DNA from: Phaeobacter piscinae
Lineage (GTDB): Bacteria; Pseudomonadota; Alphaproteobacteria; Rhodobacterales; Rhodobacteraceae
Direction: 5' to 3'
Length of the DNA stretch: 64,000 nucleotides
Assembly (NCBI RefSeq): GCF_002407245.1
Contig: NZ_CP010681.1
Coordinates: forward strand, 3,237,001 to 3,301,000
The translations under genes and the position numbers were made by a program. The notes beneath the pieces are model-generated. The model saw only the letters and a list, made by a program, of their open reading frames with translations, was not told the DNA's origin and did not search any database. Shown in pieces: positions 35,336 through 44,802 of the stretch. Position 1 is the first letter of the stretch, and the number at the start of each line of letters is the position of its first letter.

Positions 35336-35923
35336 TCAGCGTGCGCGTCGGCAGGTGGCGAGTTGCGTTTGATACATCTCAGCCCGGGCCTGGACCTTTC
35401 CAGCGACGCGCAACAGCCAGGGTTTGGACCGGTAGGTGCCCCGCGCATAGCCAGTGTGGCCATCGTGGTAAGCCAGATACTGGTTACGTGCATCATAGAG
35501 CGACACGCCGTTCCGCTCCCGCGTCTGGTTCATGTACCAGCCCATAAAGTCGGTGGCGTCCTTGATGCGATTGCGTTTCGCACCACGCCGTCCAGCTGAT
35601 CTGCGATAGTCGTCCCAAGTGCCGTCCAACGCCTGACTATAGCCATACGCGCTGGATTGCCGCCCCATTGGGATCACCCCAAGCGCAAACCGATGCGGTG
35701 TGCGCGCGTCGGAACGGAACCGGCTCTCCTGGTGAATAACGGCCATCTGCACATGCATCGGCACGCCCCAACGTTTTTCTGTGGCGCGGAACGCCTTCAG
35801 ATACTCAGGCCGCTGCTTGATGATACTGCACGCGTTGTCGAGATTGCGCGGTGGTGAGCCACCGCCACCGCCGCAGGATGCCACGATCAACAATAGGATC
35901 ATGGCGCCTATGATTCTGCTCAT
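35336..35923 (-). CDS. lytic transglycosylase-like lipoprotein (SLT_4 type)
   Basis: The 195-aa protein starts with a lipoprotein signal (LLLIVASC, lipidated Cys17) followed by a Gly-rich linker. The catalytic-Glu motif VIHQESRFRSDA and AYGYSQALDGTWDDYR are those of the SLT goose-type lysozyme/lytic transglycosylase fold. It would cleave peptidoglycan glycans near the outer membrane. No partner gene is adjacent, and the convergent lolA shares its terminator. Confidence 0.88.
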   Translation of the reverse strand: MSRIIGAMILLLIVASCGGGGGSPPRNLDNACSIIKQRPEYLKAFRATEKRWGVPMHVQMAVIHQESRFRSDARTPHRFALGVIPMGRQSSAYGYSQALDGTWDDYRRSAGRRGAKRNRIKDATDFMGWYMNQTRERNGVSLYDARNQYLAYHDGHTGYARGTYRSKPWLLRVAGKVQARAEMYQTQLATCRRAR

Positions 35924-36048
35924 TGCCTCTGCCTCTTGTAAATCACTGGGCGTATTTTGGCGGCAGTGTAGCCAATCAGGCGCGGCGTGAAAATCACTAT
36001 TCCGTGGTGCCGCCGATGAAGGCGGTCGGCGATACCGTCAGGAACATC

Positions 36049-36837
36049 TCAAAGGTCAAATGTTGCAAACACAGGCGCATGGTCGCTGGGCTTCTCCCAA
36101 CCACGGGCAGCACGCATCACCCGGCTGGAATGGGCTGCGTTCTTGATATCCGGGGTCGCCCAGACATGATCCAGTCGGCGTCCCTTATCCGCCGCATCCC
36201 AGTCCTTCGCGCGGTAGCTCCACCAGCTGTAGAGCTGCCCGTCAGGAATATCGTTGCGCGTGACATCGGACCAGCCACCTGCGTCCATGACATCTGCGAA
36301 ATGCTCGACCTCAATCGGGGTGTGGCTCACCACCTTCAACAGCTTCTTGTGGTCCCAGACATCATCCTCGCGCGGCGCAATATTAAGGTCACCAACCAGA
36401 ATGGATTTCTCGGGCCGTTCGGCGTTGAACCAGTCGCGCATATCAGTGAGGTAATCGAGTTTCTGACCGAATTTCTCATTCACCGCACGGTCCGGGACGT
36501 CGCCACCGGCAGGCACGTAGAAATTGTGGATCGTGACCCCGTTTTCCAACCGCCCTGCAATGTGGCGTGCATGACCTAAGCCTGCAAAATCTTTGTCGCC
36601 AACATCCTCGATCGGCTGTCGGGACAGGATCGCCACACCATTGTAACCCTTCTGCCCACGCGCAACCATGTGGCCGTAGCCAAGCTCGGCAAACTGCTCC
36701 ATCGGGATCTTGTCCACCGGGCTTTTGCATTCCTGCAAACACAGCACATCCGGACCTTCCTCTGCCAACAGCTTGCAGACAATCGGCTCCCGCAGGCGAA
36801 CCGAATTGATGTTCCAGGTGGCTAGGGTAAACGACAT
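36049..36837 (-). CDS. xthA: exodeoxyribonuclease III
   Basis: The 262-aa protein starts MSFTLATWNINSVR and has the AP-endonuclease/ExoIII motifs: LCLQECK (metal Glu), ILVGDLNIAP (Asp/Asn) and the end SDHAPVFATF (catalytic His). It nicks abasic sites and removes 3' blocking groups in base-excision repair. The start was moved 70 codons inside the longest frame because the extra N-terminus has no homology and crosses the 37-kb intergenic region. Confidence 0.93.
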   Translation of the reverse strand: MSFTLATWNINSVRLREPIVCKLLAEEGPDVLCLQECKSPVDKIPMEQFAELGYGHMVARGQKGYNGVAILSRQPIEDVGDKDFAGLGHARHIAGRLENGVTIHNFYVPAGGDVPDRAVNEKFGQKLDYLTDMRDWFNAERPEKSILVGDLNIAPREDDVWDHKKLLKVVSHTPIEVEHFADVMDAGGWSDVTRNDIPDGQLYSWWSYRAKDWDAADKGRRLDHVWATPDIKNAAHSSRVMRAARGWEKPSDHAPVFATFDL

Positions 36838-36967
36838 TGCGCGCCTCTTTCTGTCAGATCTGTGCTGTGGGCGGGATACTGCCCGCTCCGACGCGGTGAT
36901 ACCAGTGGCCAAATGATTGTAAGAGGCCGCCCAATCGGCGCGCACGCCCTGCCAGCGCCAAACAGAT

Positions 36968-36995
36968 AAAAAAAGGCCGGGCACAATGGCCCGGC
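36968..36995 (-). terminator. rho-independent terminator downstream of the response regulator
   Basis: Read on the minus strand, GCCGGGC (36989-36995) and GCCCGGC (36976-36982) flank a CATTGT loop and lead into T7 (36968-36974). It lies about 125 nt after the response-regulator stop. Confidence 0.75.
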
Positions 36996-37013
36996 AGTCC
37001 AACAGGGAGGAAC

Positions 37014-37136
37014 ATGTCATTACCCGGACATGCACGGGAACTCTCATCAGCGCCTAAGGCGCCTGTCTCAATCATCAGCATAGTCACGCGACTTGGCGAT
37101 TCTATGGCGCTGACATATCAGATTGCCAGTTTGTAG
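37014..37136 (+). CDS. possible 40-aa small protein with strong ribosome binding site
   Basis: ATG 37014 follows AGGGAGGAAC, a strong Shine-Dalgarno, and opens a 40-codon frame ending at TAG 37134-37136. The product, MSLPGHARELSSAPKAPVSI and on, shows no known domain and no clear membrane segment. The last 19 nt overlap the 3' end of the convergent response regulator gene. It could be a small protein, a regulatory uORF, or chance; only the ribosome binding site supports it. Confidence 0.25.
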   Translation: MSLPGHARELSSAPKAPVSIISIVTRLGDSMALTYQIASL

Positions 37137-37804
37137 CCACCCGACTCAGTAACTAGTATACGTGCATTCGACGGATCTGGTTCAATTTTCTGGCGAAGAC
37201 GATAAATATGGGTCTCAAGCGTGTGGGTCGTCACCCCTGCATTATAGCCCCAGACCTCGTGCAGCAGCACATCGCGCTGCACCACTCCCTCGTTAGAGCG
37301 GTAGAGGAATTTCAGGATATTGGTTTCCTTTTCCGTCAGACGGATCTTGCGCTCATCCTCGGTCAAAAGCAGCTTCATCGCAGGTTTGAACGTATAGGGG
37401 CCAAGCGCGAATACGGCATCTTCGGACTGCTCATGCTGCCGCAACTGGGCACGGATCCGCGCGAGCAGCACCGGAAATTTGAACGGTTTGGTGACATAGT
37501 CATTCGCGCCCGCATCCAAACCAAGAATGGTGTCTGCATCGCTGTCGTGGCCTGTCAGCATCAGGATCGGGGCCTTCACGCCCTGCTTGCGCATCAGACG
37601 GCAGAGCTCCCGCCCATCCGTATCCGGCAAACCCACGTCCAAAATGATCAGATCATAAAGCGCTTCCTTTGCACGCTCCATGGCATTCTGACCGTTTTCA
37701 GCCTCAAAGACATCGAAGTCCTCGGTCATGACCAACTGTTCGCTCAAGGCTTCGCGCAGATCCTCATCATCATCGACGAGCAGTATTTTCTTCAGTTGGG
37801 CCAT
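37118..37804 (-). CDS. OmpR/PhoB-family response regulator
   Basis: The 228-aa protein has a receiver domain with phosphoacceptor Asp56 (LIILDVGLPD) and an acidic pocket VDDDED, and a C-terminal winged helix (SNEGVVQRDVLLHEVWGY, then LETHIYRLRQKIE). It probably acts as a DNA-binding transcription factor. No histidine kinase is adjacent, so it is an orphan in this window; the CenR regulators of Rhodobacteraceae are a possible identity by sequence style only. Start at ATG 37804, 18 codons into the frame, gives the compact family N-terminus. Confidence 0.92.
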   Translation of the reverse strand: MAQLKKILLVDDDEDLREALSEQLVMTEDFDVFEAENGQNAMERAKEALYDLIILDVGLPDTDGRELCRLMRKQGVKAPILMLTGHDSDADTILGLDAGANDYVTKPFKFPVLLARIRAQLRQHEQSEDAVFALGPYTFKPAMKLLLTEDERKIRLTEKETNILKFLYRSNEGVVQRDVLLHEVWGYNAGVTTHTLETHIYRLRQKIEPDPSNARILVTESGGYKLAI

Positions 37805-37999
37805 CACCTTGTCCTCCTGTGCTACTCCCAACACATGCGCAGTCCATTCCCCGATCACAAGTTATGCTGCAAAGCTTTCACGCCGACGTGTCCATCAGAC
37901 GGGAATTGTTTCACTTTCGCATCGTTTGTGACTACTTAAAGGCGGGCCAGCGCAATGATGCAGCGCCCCAAGACCTCAACGACCTCACAGGATTCCCGC

Positions 38000-39088
38000 A
38001 TGAGTCTGATGCCCACGATGATCGACCTTCTGGCCCGCGCGCGGGTAGATTTGCGGATGGGGCTGCCGGTGGTTCTGACAACCCCGGAGCAGGCTATTCT
38101 GGCCCTCGCGGTGGAGCCTTTGGACACGAAACGTCTTGCCAGCTTGCGGGCGCTCGGTCCTATTGCGCTGACGGTGACAGCCCGGCGCGCTGAAACACTG
38201 AAGGCTCGGGTCTATGATGGGGATATCGCCCGTATTGCCGTTCCTGCCTCTGCAGATCTTACATGGATTCAAGCAGTTGCCGATCCGGCTGACGACCTGC
38301 GTACACCGATGAAGGGGCCACTGCGAAGCGTCAGAGACGGCGACGCAGAACTCCACCGTCTGGCCATTGCTTTGACGAAATCAGCCCGACTCTTACCTAC
38401 GGCAGTAATCTGCCCAGTGCAGCATCCGGCACAGTTCGCCCAAAGTCACGGATTAACAACACTGCCACTTGCCGCTGTTGCACCGCTGATGGTCGAAAGC
38501 TCGCCCCTCCACCCGGTGGCCGCCGCCCGCCTGCCGATTGCCGCTGCTGAGGCTGGCCGACTGCATATCTTCCGCCCCGAGGATGGCGCCGAGGAACATT
38601 ACGCCATCGAGATCGGCAAACCTGACCGCAGCCAGCCAGTTCTGGCCCGGCTGCACTCGGCTTGTTTTACCGGCGATGTTCTAGGGTCGCTGAAATGCGA
38701 CTGCGGTCCGCAGCTTCATGGGGCACTGGCGCAAATGGGTGCCGAGGGCCAGGGTGTTCTGCTCTACCTCAACCAAGAAGGGCGCGGGATAGGTCTGGCC
38801 AACAAGATGCGCGCCTATTCCTTGCAGGATCAGGGGTTTGACACTGTTGAGGCCAACCACAGACTGGGGTTCGAGGACGATGAGCGGGATTTCCGCCTGG
38901 GTTCTGCTATCCTCAAGGAGCTGGGGTTTTCATCGGTGCGACTGCTGACCAATAATCCGAACAAAATTTCCATGATGGAGAAAACCGGCATCACCGTTGC
39001 GGAACGGGTTCCGCTTAAGGTTGGTGAAACCGCATTCAACCGCGGGTATCTCGCAACCAAAGCCGCCAAGTCAGGTCACATGCTGTGA
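38000..39088 (+). CDS. ribA: GTP cyclohydrolase II (RibA type) with N-terminal extension
   Basis: The 362-aa protein ends in a full GTP cyclohydrolase II domain. Zinc ligands Cys222, Cys233 and Cys235 lie in CFTGDVLGSLKCDCG, QEGRGIGLANK follows, and TNNPNKISMME is near the end. It opens GTP to start riboflavin synthesis. The first 195 residues are not the DHBP-synthase domain seen in bifunctional RibBA and match nothing I can name, so the first step of DHBP formation must be encoded elsewhere. The start is uncertain between 37955 and 38000. The stop overlaps the next gene. Confidence 0.88.
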   Translation: MSLMPTMIDLLARARVDLRMGLPVVLTTPEQAILALAVEPLDTKRLASLRALGPIALTVTARRAETLKARVYDGDIARIAVPASADLTWIQAVADPADDLRTPMKGPLRSVRDGDAELHRLAIALTKSARLLPTAVICPVQHPAQFAQSHGLTTLPLAAVAPLMVESSPLHPVAAARLPIAAAEAGRLHIFRPEDGAEEHYAIEIGKPDRSQPVLARLHSACFTGDVLGSLKCDCGPQLHGALAQMGAEGQGVLLYLNQEGRGIGLANKMRAYSLQDQGFDTVEANHRLGFEDDERDFRLGSAILKELGFSSVRLLTNNPNKISMMEKTGITVAERVPLKVGETAFNRGYLATKAAKSGHML

Positions 39089-39615
39089 GATCCTCAATGG
39101 CGCGCGCTTCGGGGCCGATGGACATGGTGCTTACACGGCAGGGGCTGCGCTTTGCCGGGCGCCGCCTGCCCTGCACGATTGGGCGCGGCGGGCTGACCCG
39201 CAACAAAGCAGAAGGTGACGGGGCGACCCCAATCGGCAGCCATGAGATCGTCGGAATGCTCTACCGACCTGACCGCATGACCCCGCCGACAGACTGGGCG
39301 GAACCGATTGGGCCCGGTGATCTGTGGTCCGACGCTCCCGGTGCGGTTGACTACAACCACCACATCCGCGCGCCATACGCCGACAGCCACGAAGCTCTGA
39401 GGCGGGCCGACCCGCTGTATGATCTGATCTTAGTGACGGATTGGAACTGGCCAGATGCCGAACCGGGACGCGGATCGGCGATTTTTCTGCACCAATGGCG
39501 CCGCCCCGGATATCCGACCGAGGGGTGTATCGCCTTCTCACGAAGAAACCTCCACTGGCTGGCCAGACAGATTGCCCCCGGAACGCGCCTTGTCGTGCCG
39601 CCGCTGGCAGATTGA
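39085..39615 (+). CDS. L,D-transpeptidase family protein (YkuD domain)
   Basis: The 176-aa protein carries the YkuD catalytic signature HQWRRPGYPTEGCIAFS (His, Gly, Cys) that crosslinks peptidoglycan through meso-DAP or modifies it. No signal peptide is obvious at the N-terminus, unusual for a periplasmic enzyme; a GTG at 39085 overlaps the ribA stop by 4 bp, and ATG 39097 is an alternative. The overlap with ribA implies coupled translation. A cytoplasmic or unknown variant role is possible. Confidence 0.85.
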   Translation: MRSSMARASGPMDMVLTRQGLRFAGRRLPCTIGRGGLTRNKAEGDGATPIGSHEIVGMLYRPDRMTPPTDWAEPIGPGDLWSDAPGAVDYNHHIRAPYADSHEALRRADPLYDLILVTDWNWPDAEPGRGSAIFLHQWRRPGYPTEGCIAFSRRNLHWLARQIAPGTRLVVPPLAD

Positions 39616-39643
39616 CAGGCTTCAGTTTTGGCGTGCCAGCCCC

Positions 39644-40300
39644 CTAGATTTCGTAGGCACGGGCGCCGAAAATAGCGGATCCAACCCGAACATGAGTCGC
39701 GCCCAGGGCTATGGCGGTTTCGAAATCACCGCTCATGCCCATCGACAGACCACTCAGACCGTTTCGGGCCGCGATTTTACCCAATAGGGAAAAATGCAGG
39801 CTCGGCTCTTCATCAGCGGGTGGAATGCACATCAGACCTTCCACAATGAGATCCATGTCCTGACACTCGCGGATAAAGGCATCCGCCTCACGCGGTGGGA
39901 TACCCGCCTTTTGCGGCTCTTCTCCGGTGTTCACCTGTACGAATAACTTGGGGCAGTGACCCAACTCCTGTGCCAGTCGGGCGAGGGTTTTTGCCAATTT
40001 CGGCCGATCCACAGTGTGAATATTCTGAAACAATTCCATCGCCTGCCGCGCCTTGTTCGTTTGCAGGGGACCGATAAGATGCAGATCCAGGTCTGAGTAG
40101 CGGGTCGAAAAATCCGGCCACTTTCCGGCAGCTTCCTGCACGCGATTCTCGCCAAAACAGCGATGCCCTTCGTTCAGAACGGCCTCAACCCGGTCATCGG
40201 GCTGAACTTTTGATACGGCAATCAGCTGCACCGATCCTGTGGAGCGATTGGCTTTTTCTTCGGCGGAACGAATGCGGGTTTGAATGTCCTGAAGCGACAT
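39644..40300 (-). CDS. YggS-family pyridoxal phosphate homeostasis protein
   Basis: The 218-aa fold-type III PLP protein binds PLP through Lys31 in LIAVSKVQ and keeps GENRVQEA, HLIGPLQTNK and LSMGMSGDFETAI. YggS/PROSC proteins buffer free PLP and affect amino-acid metabolism rather than catalysing a known reaction. It is convergent with the L,D-transpeptidase gene, with 28 bp between stops. Confidence 0.94.
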   Translation of the reverse strand: MSLQDIQTRIRSAEEKANRSTGSVQLIAVSKVQPDDRVEAVLNEGHRCFGENRVQEAAGKWPDFSTRYSDLDLHLIGPLQTNKARQAMELFQNIHTVDRPKLAKTLARLAQELGHCPKLFVQVNTGEEPQKAGIPPREADAFIRECQDMDLIVEGLMCIPPADEEPSLHFSLLGKIAARNGLSGLSMGMSGDFETAIALGATHVRVGSAIFGARAYEI

Positions 40301-40354
40301 GGGGCAGTCTCACTGTGGTCGTTTGTTGCCGCAGACAAACACGGTTTCTGCCCA

Positions 40355-40386
40355 AAAGAAAAGGGCGAGCTCGTAAGAGCCCGCCC
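40355..40386 (-). terminator. terminator of the porin gene
   Basis: On the minus strand GGGCGGGCTC (40377-40386) pairs with GAGCTCGCCC (40363-40372) apart from one A-C mismatch, then TTTTCTTTT follows. It lies 27 nt after the porin stop. Confidence 0.8.
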
Positions 40387-40412
40387 CAAGAACCGTAGTG
40401 GTTCAGGTCAGC

Positions 40413-41354
40413 TTAGAAGCTGAACTGAGCACCGAAGTCGGCACGCATCTGGCCGTCGGCGTTGCCGGTTTTGCTTTCGCCGATACCGCCACGCAGGGAG
40501 ACGCCGCCGCCCAGGTCGTGGATCACGCCCAGACCGATGTTGCGGGTGTCGCCGTCGCCGGAACCGTCGCCGTAAGCGAAGGTCAGGGTGGTTGCGGAGC
40601 TTACGTCGTAAGCAGCGGAGATACCGTAGAAGGTGTCGGATTCGTTGACTGCTGCAACAGATTCGTCACCAACGATCAGAGTACCGGAGAATGCACCCCA
40701 GGAACCGCCGAGGGTCAGGACGGTCATGTCGAAGTCTGCAGCTGCACCGTTGTCGGTTTCACCATATGCCAGAGCGGCAGTGATGTTGCCAAAGGTGTAA
40801 GCAGCGTGGATGTCGAAACGGTCGCCGTCTGCACCGTTTGCTGCCTGGTCGTAAGCAGCTGCAACAGCGAAGTCACCAACAGCGTAACGTGCGTATACGC
40901 CGTTTACGCCTGCGCCACCGGAAGAGTAACCGATGAAGCCATAGTCAGCACCGGAGTACTGGCCCATGAATGTTTCCAGGCCCGGCTCGTTGCCGTAGTA
41001 GTTGGGCAGGTTGTCGATTGCGCCAGCAACGTTGCCAACGTCAACACGCAGACCGCCGTACTCAACGGAGAAACGCGCGCCGTTCAGGCCAGCTGCGTTT
41101 GCTTCGCCGGAAGCAGCATCTTCGTCAGCCTGCATACGAACGCGAGCGGAGAATTTCACGCCTGCGTCGGTTTCAGCGGATGCGTCGATGTTCATACGGA
41201 AGCGGCTGACGATCACGGTGTCGGAAGTGCCACCAACGGTGCGGTCTTCAACGTAACCAACACCAAAGCGGCCGTAGCCACCGAACGAAACGTCTGCTGC
41301 TGCAACACCAGCGGTGGCGACCAGCGCAGTCGAAGCGAAGAGAATCTTTTTCAT
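40413..41354 (-). CDS. general porin (Rhodobacter type)
   Basis: The 313-aa protein has a Sec signal peptide (MKKILFASTALVATAGVAAA) and alternates short polar/aromatic beta strands (FGGYGRFGVGYVEDR, FRMNIDASAETDAG). It ends in the outer-membrane-targeting aromatic residue (DFGAQFSF). This is a 16-strand trimeric outer-membrane porin of the Rhodobacter class. GAGGG gives the ribosome binding site. It is probably strongly expressed. A 398-codon plus-strand frame opposite it is a codon-bias shadow. Confidence 0.93.
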   Translation of the reverse strand: MKKILFASTALVATAGVAAADVSFGGYGRFGVGYVEDRTVGGTSDTVIVSRFRMNIDASAETDAGVKFSARVRMQADEDAASGEANAAGLNGARFSVEYGGLRVDVGNVAGAIDNLPNYYGNEPGLETFMGQYSGADYGFIGYSSGGAGVNGVYARYAVGDFAVAAAYDQAANGADGDRFDIHAAYTFGNITAALAYGETDNGAAADFDMTVLTLGGSWGAFSGTLIVGDESVAAVNESDTFYGISAAYDVSSATTLTFAYGDGSGDGDTRNIGLGVIHDLGGGVSLRGGIGESKTGNADGQMRADFGAQFSF

Positions 41355-41634
41355 GTTTTTCCCTCGGGTTTAAATTTCCAAGCTCAAACAGGCGCTGAGT
41401 GGCACAAGTCTGAGTACGCCATCCGTTTCGCTTTTTTTGGGGTGGTTGCGCAAGCTTGGGCGCAGGCCGCAATTCCTTTCGGCCCGAAGTTGATGCAACC
41501 ATGTCACAGTATCTTAACCCCAGCGCCATCAACGGCTTCGCACAGAGAGAGTCTATTAAAGAATAGGCTTGTTGCCGCCCTATCGCTTGGCTAGGACTAG
41601 TCCGCAACCGGAATAGCAACGGATCTTGCCCATC

Positions 41635-42123
41635 ATGCGCTGGCTCACGAAACTTGGACTCATCTCGCTTCTGGCAGTCACCGCCAGCTGTGGCGCATTC
41701 GGCGGCAAGAACCGCGGCGGCCCGTCGACCTATAATGAGAATGTCATTGGCGGCAACCCACGAGACCCTGAGAACATCGAAGGCACAACAATCTGGGACG
41801 CCTTCAAACCGACAAAAGCGGAACAGATCGTTCAGGTGAACCGCTACCTTTGGACGGCAACGCTGGATGTGCTGGACTTCCTGCCGTTGCAAACCGTCGA
41901 GCCCTACACCGGGGTCATCGTCACCGGCTACGGCACGCCTCCGGGTGGCGGGCGCGCCTATCGCGCCACAGTTCATATCAAAGACCCGGCACTGGACGCC
42001 CGCTCGCTGAATGTCTCGCTGCAGACCCGCAACGGTCCCGTCAGCGCAAGCACCGCACGCGCGATTGAGGATGCGATTCTCTCACGGGCGCGGCAGCTTC
42101 GGATCGCTGATCGCAGGCTCTGA
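41635..42123 (+). CDS. DUF3576 domain lipoprotein
   Basis: The 162-aa protein begins with a lipoprotein signal ending LLAVTASC (lipidated Cys19) and continues with the DUF3576 segment (NRYLWTATLDVLDFLPLQTV, then GYGTPPGGGRAYRATV). It is probably an inner-leaflet or periplasmic outer-membrane lipoprotein of unknown function, common in Rhodobacteraceae next to leuS. ATG 41635 is preferred over a TTG nine nt earlier. Confidence 0.85.
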   Translation: MRWLTKLGLISLLAVTASCGAFGGKNRGGPSTYNENVIGGNPRDPENIEGTTIWDAFKPTKAEQIVQVNRYLWTATLDVLDFLPLQTVEPYTGVIVTGYGTPPGGGRAYRATVHIKDPALDARSLNVSLQTRNGPVSASTARAIEDAILSRARQLRIADRRL

Positions 42124-42182
42124 CGCGACGCATCCCCTCATTCTGCCCTCTGGAACAGGCGGGCAAACATCACTATCACAAG

Positions 42183-42208
42183 CGCCAGGCCCCAAACCTG
42201 GCGTTTTT
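42183..42208 (+). terminator. terminator or attenuator just before leuS
   Basis: CGCCAGG (42183-42189) and CCTGGCG (42197-42203) form a 7-bp stem with loop CCCCAAA, followed by TTTTT. It ends 20 nt before the leuS ATG, leaving no room for a promoter after it. It either terminates the DUF3576 transcript or conditionally controls leuS. Confidence 0.7.
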
Positions 42209-42228
42209 ATCTACGAAGGACTGCTCTG

Positions 42229-44802
42229 ATGCCCCGTTATGTTGCCCCGGAAATCGAAGCGCGCTGGCAAGAAGCCTGGGAGAAAGCCGGGATTTTTCAG
42301 GCAACACGCTCCGCCAACAAGCCGAAGTACTATGTGCTGGAGATGTTCCCCTACCCGTCGGGCAAGCTGCATATGGGGCATGTGCGCAACTACACGATGG
42401 GCGATGTGATCGCGCGCTATAAACTCTCAACAGGGCATAGCGTTCTGCACCCGATGGGGTTCGATGCCTTTGGTATGCCCGCTGAAAACGCCGCAATGGC
42501 GAGCGGCGGCCACCCCAAGGACTGGACCTACGCGAATATCGACACGATGGTCGAGCAGATGAAACCGCTGGGTCTGTCGCTGGACTGGTCGCGGATGTTC
42601 GCCACCTGTGACGAATCGTACTACGGCCAGCAACAGGCGCTGTTCCTCGACTTCCTCGAAAAAGGTTTGGTCTACCGCAAGAACGCTGTGGTGAACTGGG
42701 ATCCGGTCGACATGACCGTGCTGGCAAACGAACAGGTCGAAGGCGGTCGTGGCTGGCGCTCCGGTGCGCTTGTCGAACGGCGCGAGCTGACACAGTGGTT
42801 TTTCAAGATCTCCGACTATTCGGATGAGCTGCTGACCGCTCTGGACACGCTGGAGAACTGGCCCGCCAAGGTGCGCCTGATGCAGGAAAATTGGATCGGC
42901 AAATCCCGCGGCCTCCAGTTCAGCTTTGCCCGTACCGACGGTGGTGACCCGATTGAGGTTTATACAACCCGTCCCGACACGCTGAACGGTGCGTCCTTTG
43001 TCGGCATCTCGCCCGACCACCCGATTGCCAAGGCCTTGGAAGCCGAATCGGAAGAGGTGGCAGCATTTGTTGCCGAGTGCCGGAAAGGCGGCACCACCGA
43101 AGAGGCCATCGAGACCGCCGAAAAGCTGGGTTATGACACCGGCATCCGCGTCAAACATCCGCTAAACCCGGACTGGGAGCTGCCGGTCTGGATCGCCAAC
43201 TTCATCCTGATGGATTACGGCACCGGCGCGATCTTTGCCTGCCCGGCGCATGACCAGCGGGACTATGAGTTTGCGACCAAATACGATCTGCCGATCATCC
43301 CAGTGTTTGAGAACCCTGAGGACACCTCCCCTCTGACTGAGGCTTATGTCCCGACCAAGGCGGAGAAAGTCCGCTACATCAAGGGATTCGCGGGCAACGA
43401 CGAACAAACCGGCGAAGAGGCTGTAAACGCAGCCGTCGACAAGGCGGAAGCAGAAGGCTGGGGCGAAGGCGTGACCAAATTCCGCCTGCGCGACTGGGGT
43501 CTGTCCCGACAGCGCTATTGGGGGTGCCCAATCCCCGTGGTGCATTGCCCGGATTGCGGCGTGGTGCCCGAGAAAAAAGAGAACCTTCCCATCGCGCTGC
43601 CCTACGACGAGGATGGCAAGGCGATCGACTTCTCCGTTCCCGGCAATCCGTTGGATCGTCATCCCAGCTGGCGCAACTGCGCCTGCCCCGCCTGCGGCAA
43701 GCCTGCACAGCGCGAAACCGACACGATGGACACATTCGTCGATTCGTCGTGGTATTTCGCCCGTTTCACCGCGCCTGATGCGGATACGCCGACCCGGATG
43801 GAAGACGCCGAATATTGGATGAACGTTGATCAGTATATCGGCGGCGTCGAACATGCGATTCTGCACCTGCTCTATTCGCGCTTCTTCGCCCGCGCGATGC
43901 AGATCTGCGGCCACCTTCCGGAGAAGGCGATAGAGCCGTTTGATGCGCTGTTCACCCAAGGTATGGTAACCCACGCGATCTATGAAAACGCAGAGCGCCG
44001 CACCGAAAACGATCGCCCGATCTATCACTACCCCGAAGAAATCGAAGAACGGGACGGGGCAACCGTGGTCAAAGAAACAGGTGAAGCGGTCAAAGTCATC
44101 CCCTCGGCCAAGATGTCGAAGTCGAAAAACAACGTTGTCGATCCGCTCCACATCATCTCCTCCTACGGCGCGGATACAGCACGCTGGTTCGTGCTCTCCG
44201 ATTCGCCGCCGGAACGCGATGTGGAATGGACGGCTTCCGGGGCTGAGGCTGCGCATAAGCACCTGAACCGCGTCTGGAACCTCTGTGATCGCATTGGCGA
44301 AATGGACCCCGGCGCTAGCGGCAACGGCGACGAGGATCTGCTGCGCGAAATGCACAAGGCGATCCGCGATGTCACCCTCAGCATCGAAACCTTTGGTTTC
44401 AATGCCGCAATTGCCAAGCTCTACAGCTTCACCAACACACTGGCCAAATCAAAGGCCGGCACCGCAGCCCAGAAACAGGCAATTATGACGCTGGCGCAGC
44501 TGATGTCGCCAATGACACCGCATCTTGCGGAGGATATCTGGAGCCATCAAGGCGGCGAAGGCCTCTGCGCGACGGCCCCCTGGCCGGTGGCAGACGATTC
44601 GATGCTGGTCGAAGACAGCGTGACCCTGCCGATCCAAATCAACGGCAAACGCCGCGGCGAAATCACCGTGGCCAAAGATCTGGCCAAGGATGAGGTTGAA
44701 AAACTCGCCCTTGCACACGAAGCTGTGCAAAAGGCGCTGAATGGCGGCGCTCCGAAAAAGGTGATCGTTGTGCCGGGTCGGATTGTGAATGTCGTGGCTT
44801 AA
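42229..44802 (+). CDS. leuS: leucyl-tRNA synthetase
   Basis: The 857-aa enzyme charges tRNA-Leu. The class I HIGH-type motif HMGH is at residues 48-51 and KMSKS at 628-632 ([12 protein letters not shown]). The editing CP1 domain lies between, with [17 protein letters not shown] in the editing site. The anticodon-binding C-terminus ends with [15 protein letters not shown] precedes the ATG. The lptE start ATG overlaps the leuS end, so leuS, lptE and holA form an operon. Transcription must pass the hairpin at 42183-42208. Confidence 0.97.
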   Translation: MPRYVAPEIEARWQEAWEKAGIFQATRSANKPKYYVLEMFPYPSGKLHMGHVRNYTMGDVIARYKLSTGHSVLHPMGFDAFGMPAENAAMASGGHPKDWTYANIDTMVEQMKPLGLSLDWSRMFATCDESYYGQQQALFLDFLEKGLVYRKNAVVNWDPVDMTVLANEQVEGGRGWRSGALVERRELTQWFFKISDYSDELLTALDTLENWPAKVRLMQENWIGKSRGLQFSFARTDGGDPIEVYTTRPDTLNGASFVGISPDHPIAKALEAESEEVAAFVAECRKGGTTEEAIETAEKLGYDTGIRVKHPLNPDWELPVWIANFILMDYGTGAIFACPAHDQRDYEFATKYDLPIIPVFENPEDTSPLTEAYVPTKAEKVRYIKGFAGNDEQTGEEAVNAAVDKAEAEGWGEGVTKFRLRDWGLSRQRYWGCPIPVVHCPDCGVVPEKKENLPIALPYDEDGKAIDFSVPGNPLDRHPSWRNCACPACGKPAQRETDTMDTFVDSSWYFARFTAPDADTPTRMEDAEYWMNVDQYIGGVEHAILHLLYSRFFARAMQICGHLPEKAIEPFDALFTQGMVTHAIYENAERRTENDRPIYHYPEEIEERDGATVVKETGEAVKVIPSAKMSKSKNNVVDPLHIISSYGADTARWFVLSDSPPERDVEWTASGAEAAHKHLNRVWNLCDRIGEMDPGASGNGDEDLLREMHKAIRDVTLSIETFGFNAAIAKLYSFTNTLAKSKAGTAAQKQAIMTLAQLMSPMTPHLAEDIWSHQGGEGLCATAPWPVADDSMLVEDSVTLPIQINGKRRGEITVAKDLAKDEVEKLALAHEAVQKALNGGAPKKVIVVPGRIVNVVA

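Noticed and set aside
40398..41594. 398-codon plus-strand open frame over the porin gene
   Set aside because: It mirrors the minus-strand porin, whose signal peptide, beta strands and terminator are convincing. The reverse frame has an odd Val/Ala/Ser/Cys-rich composition with no domain and is explained by codon bias.
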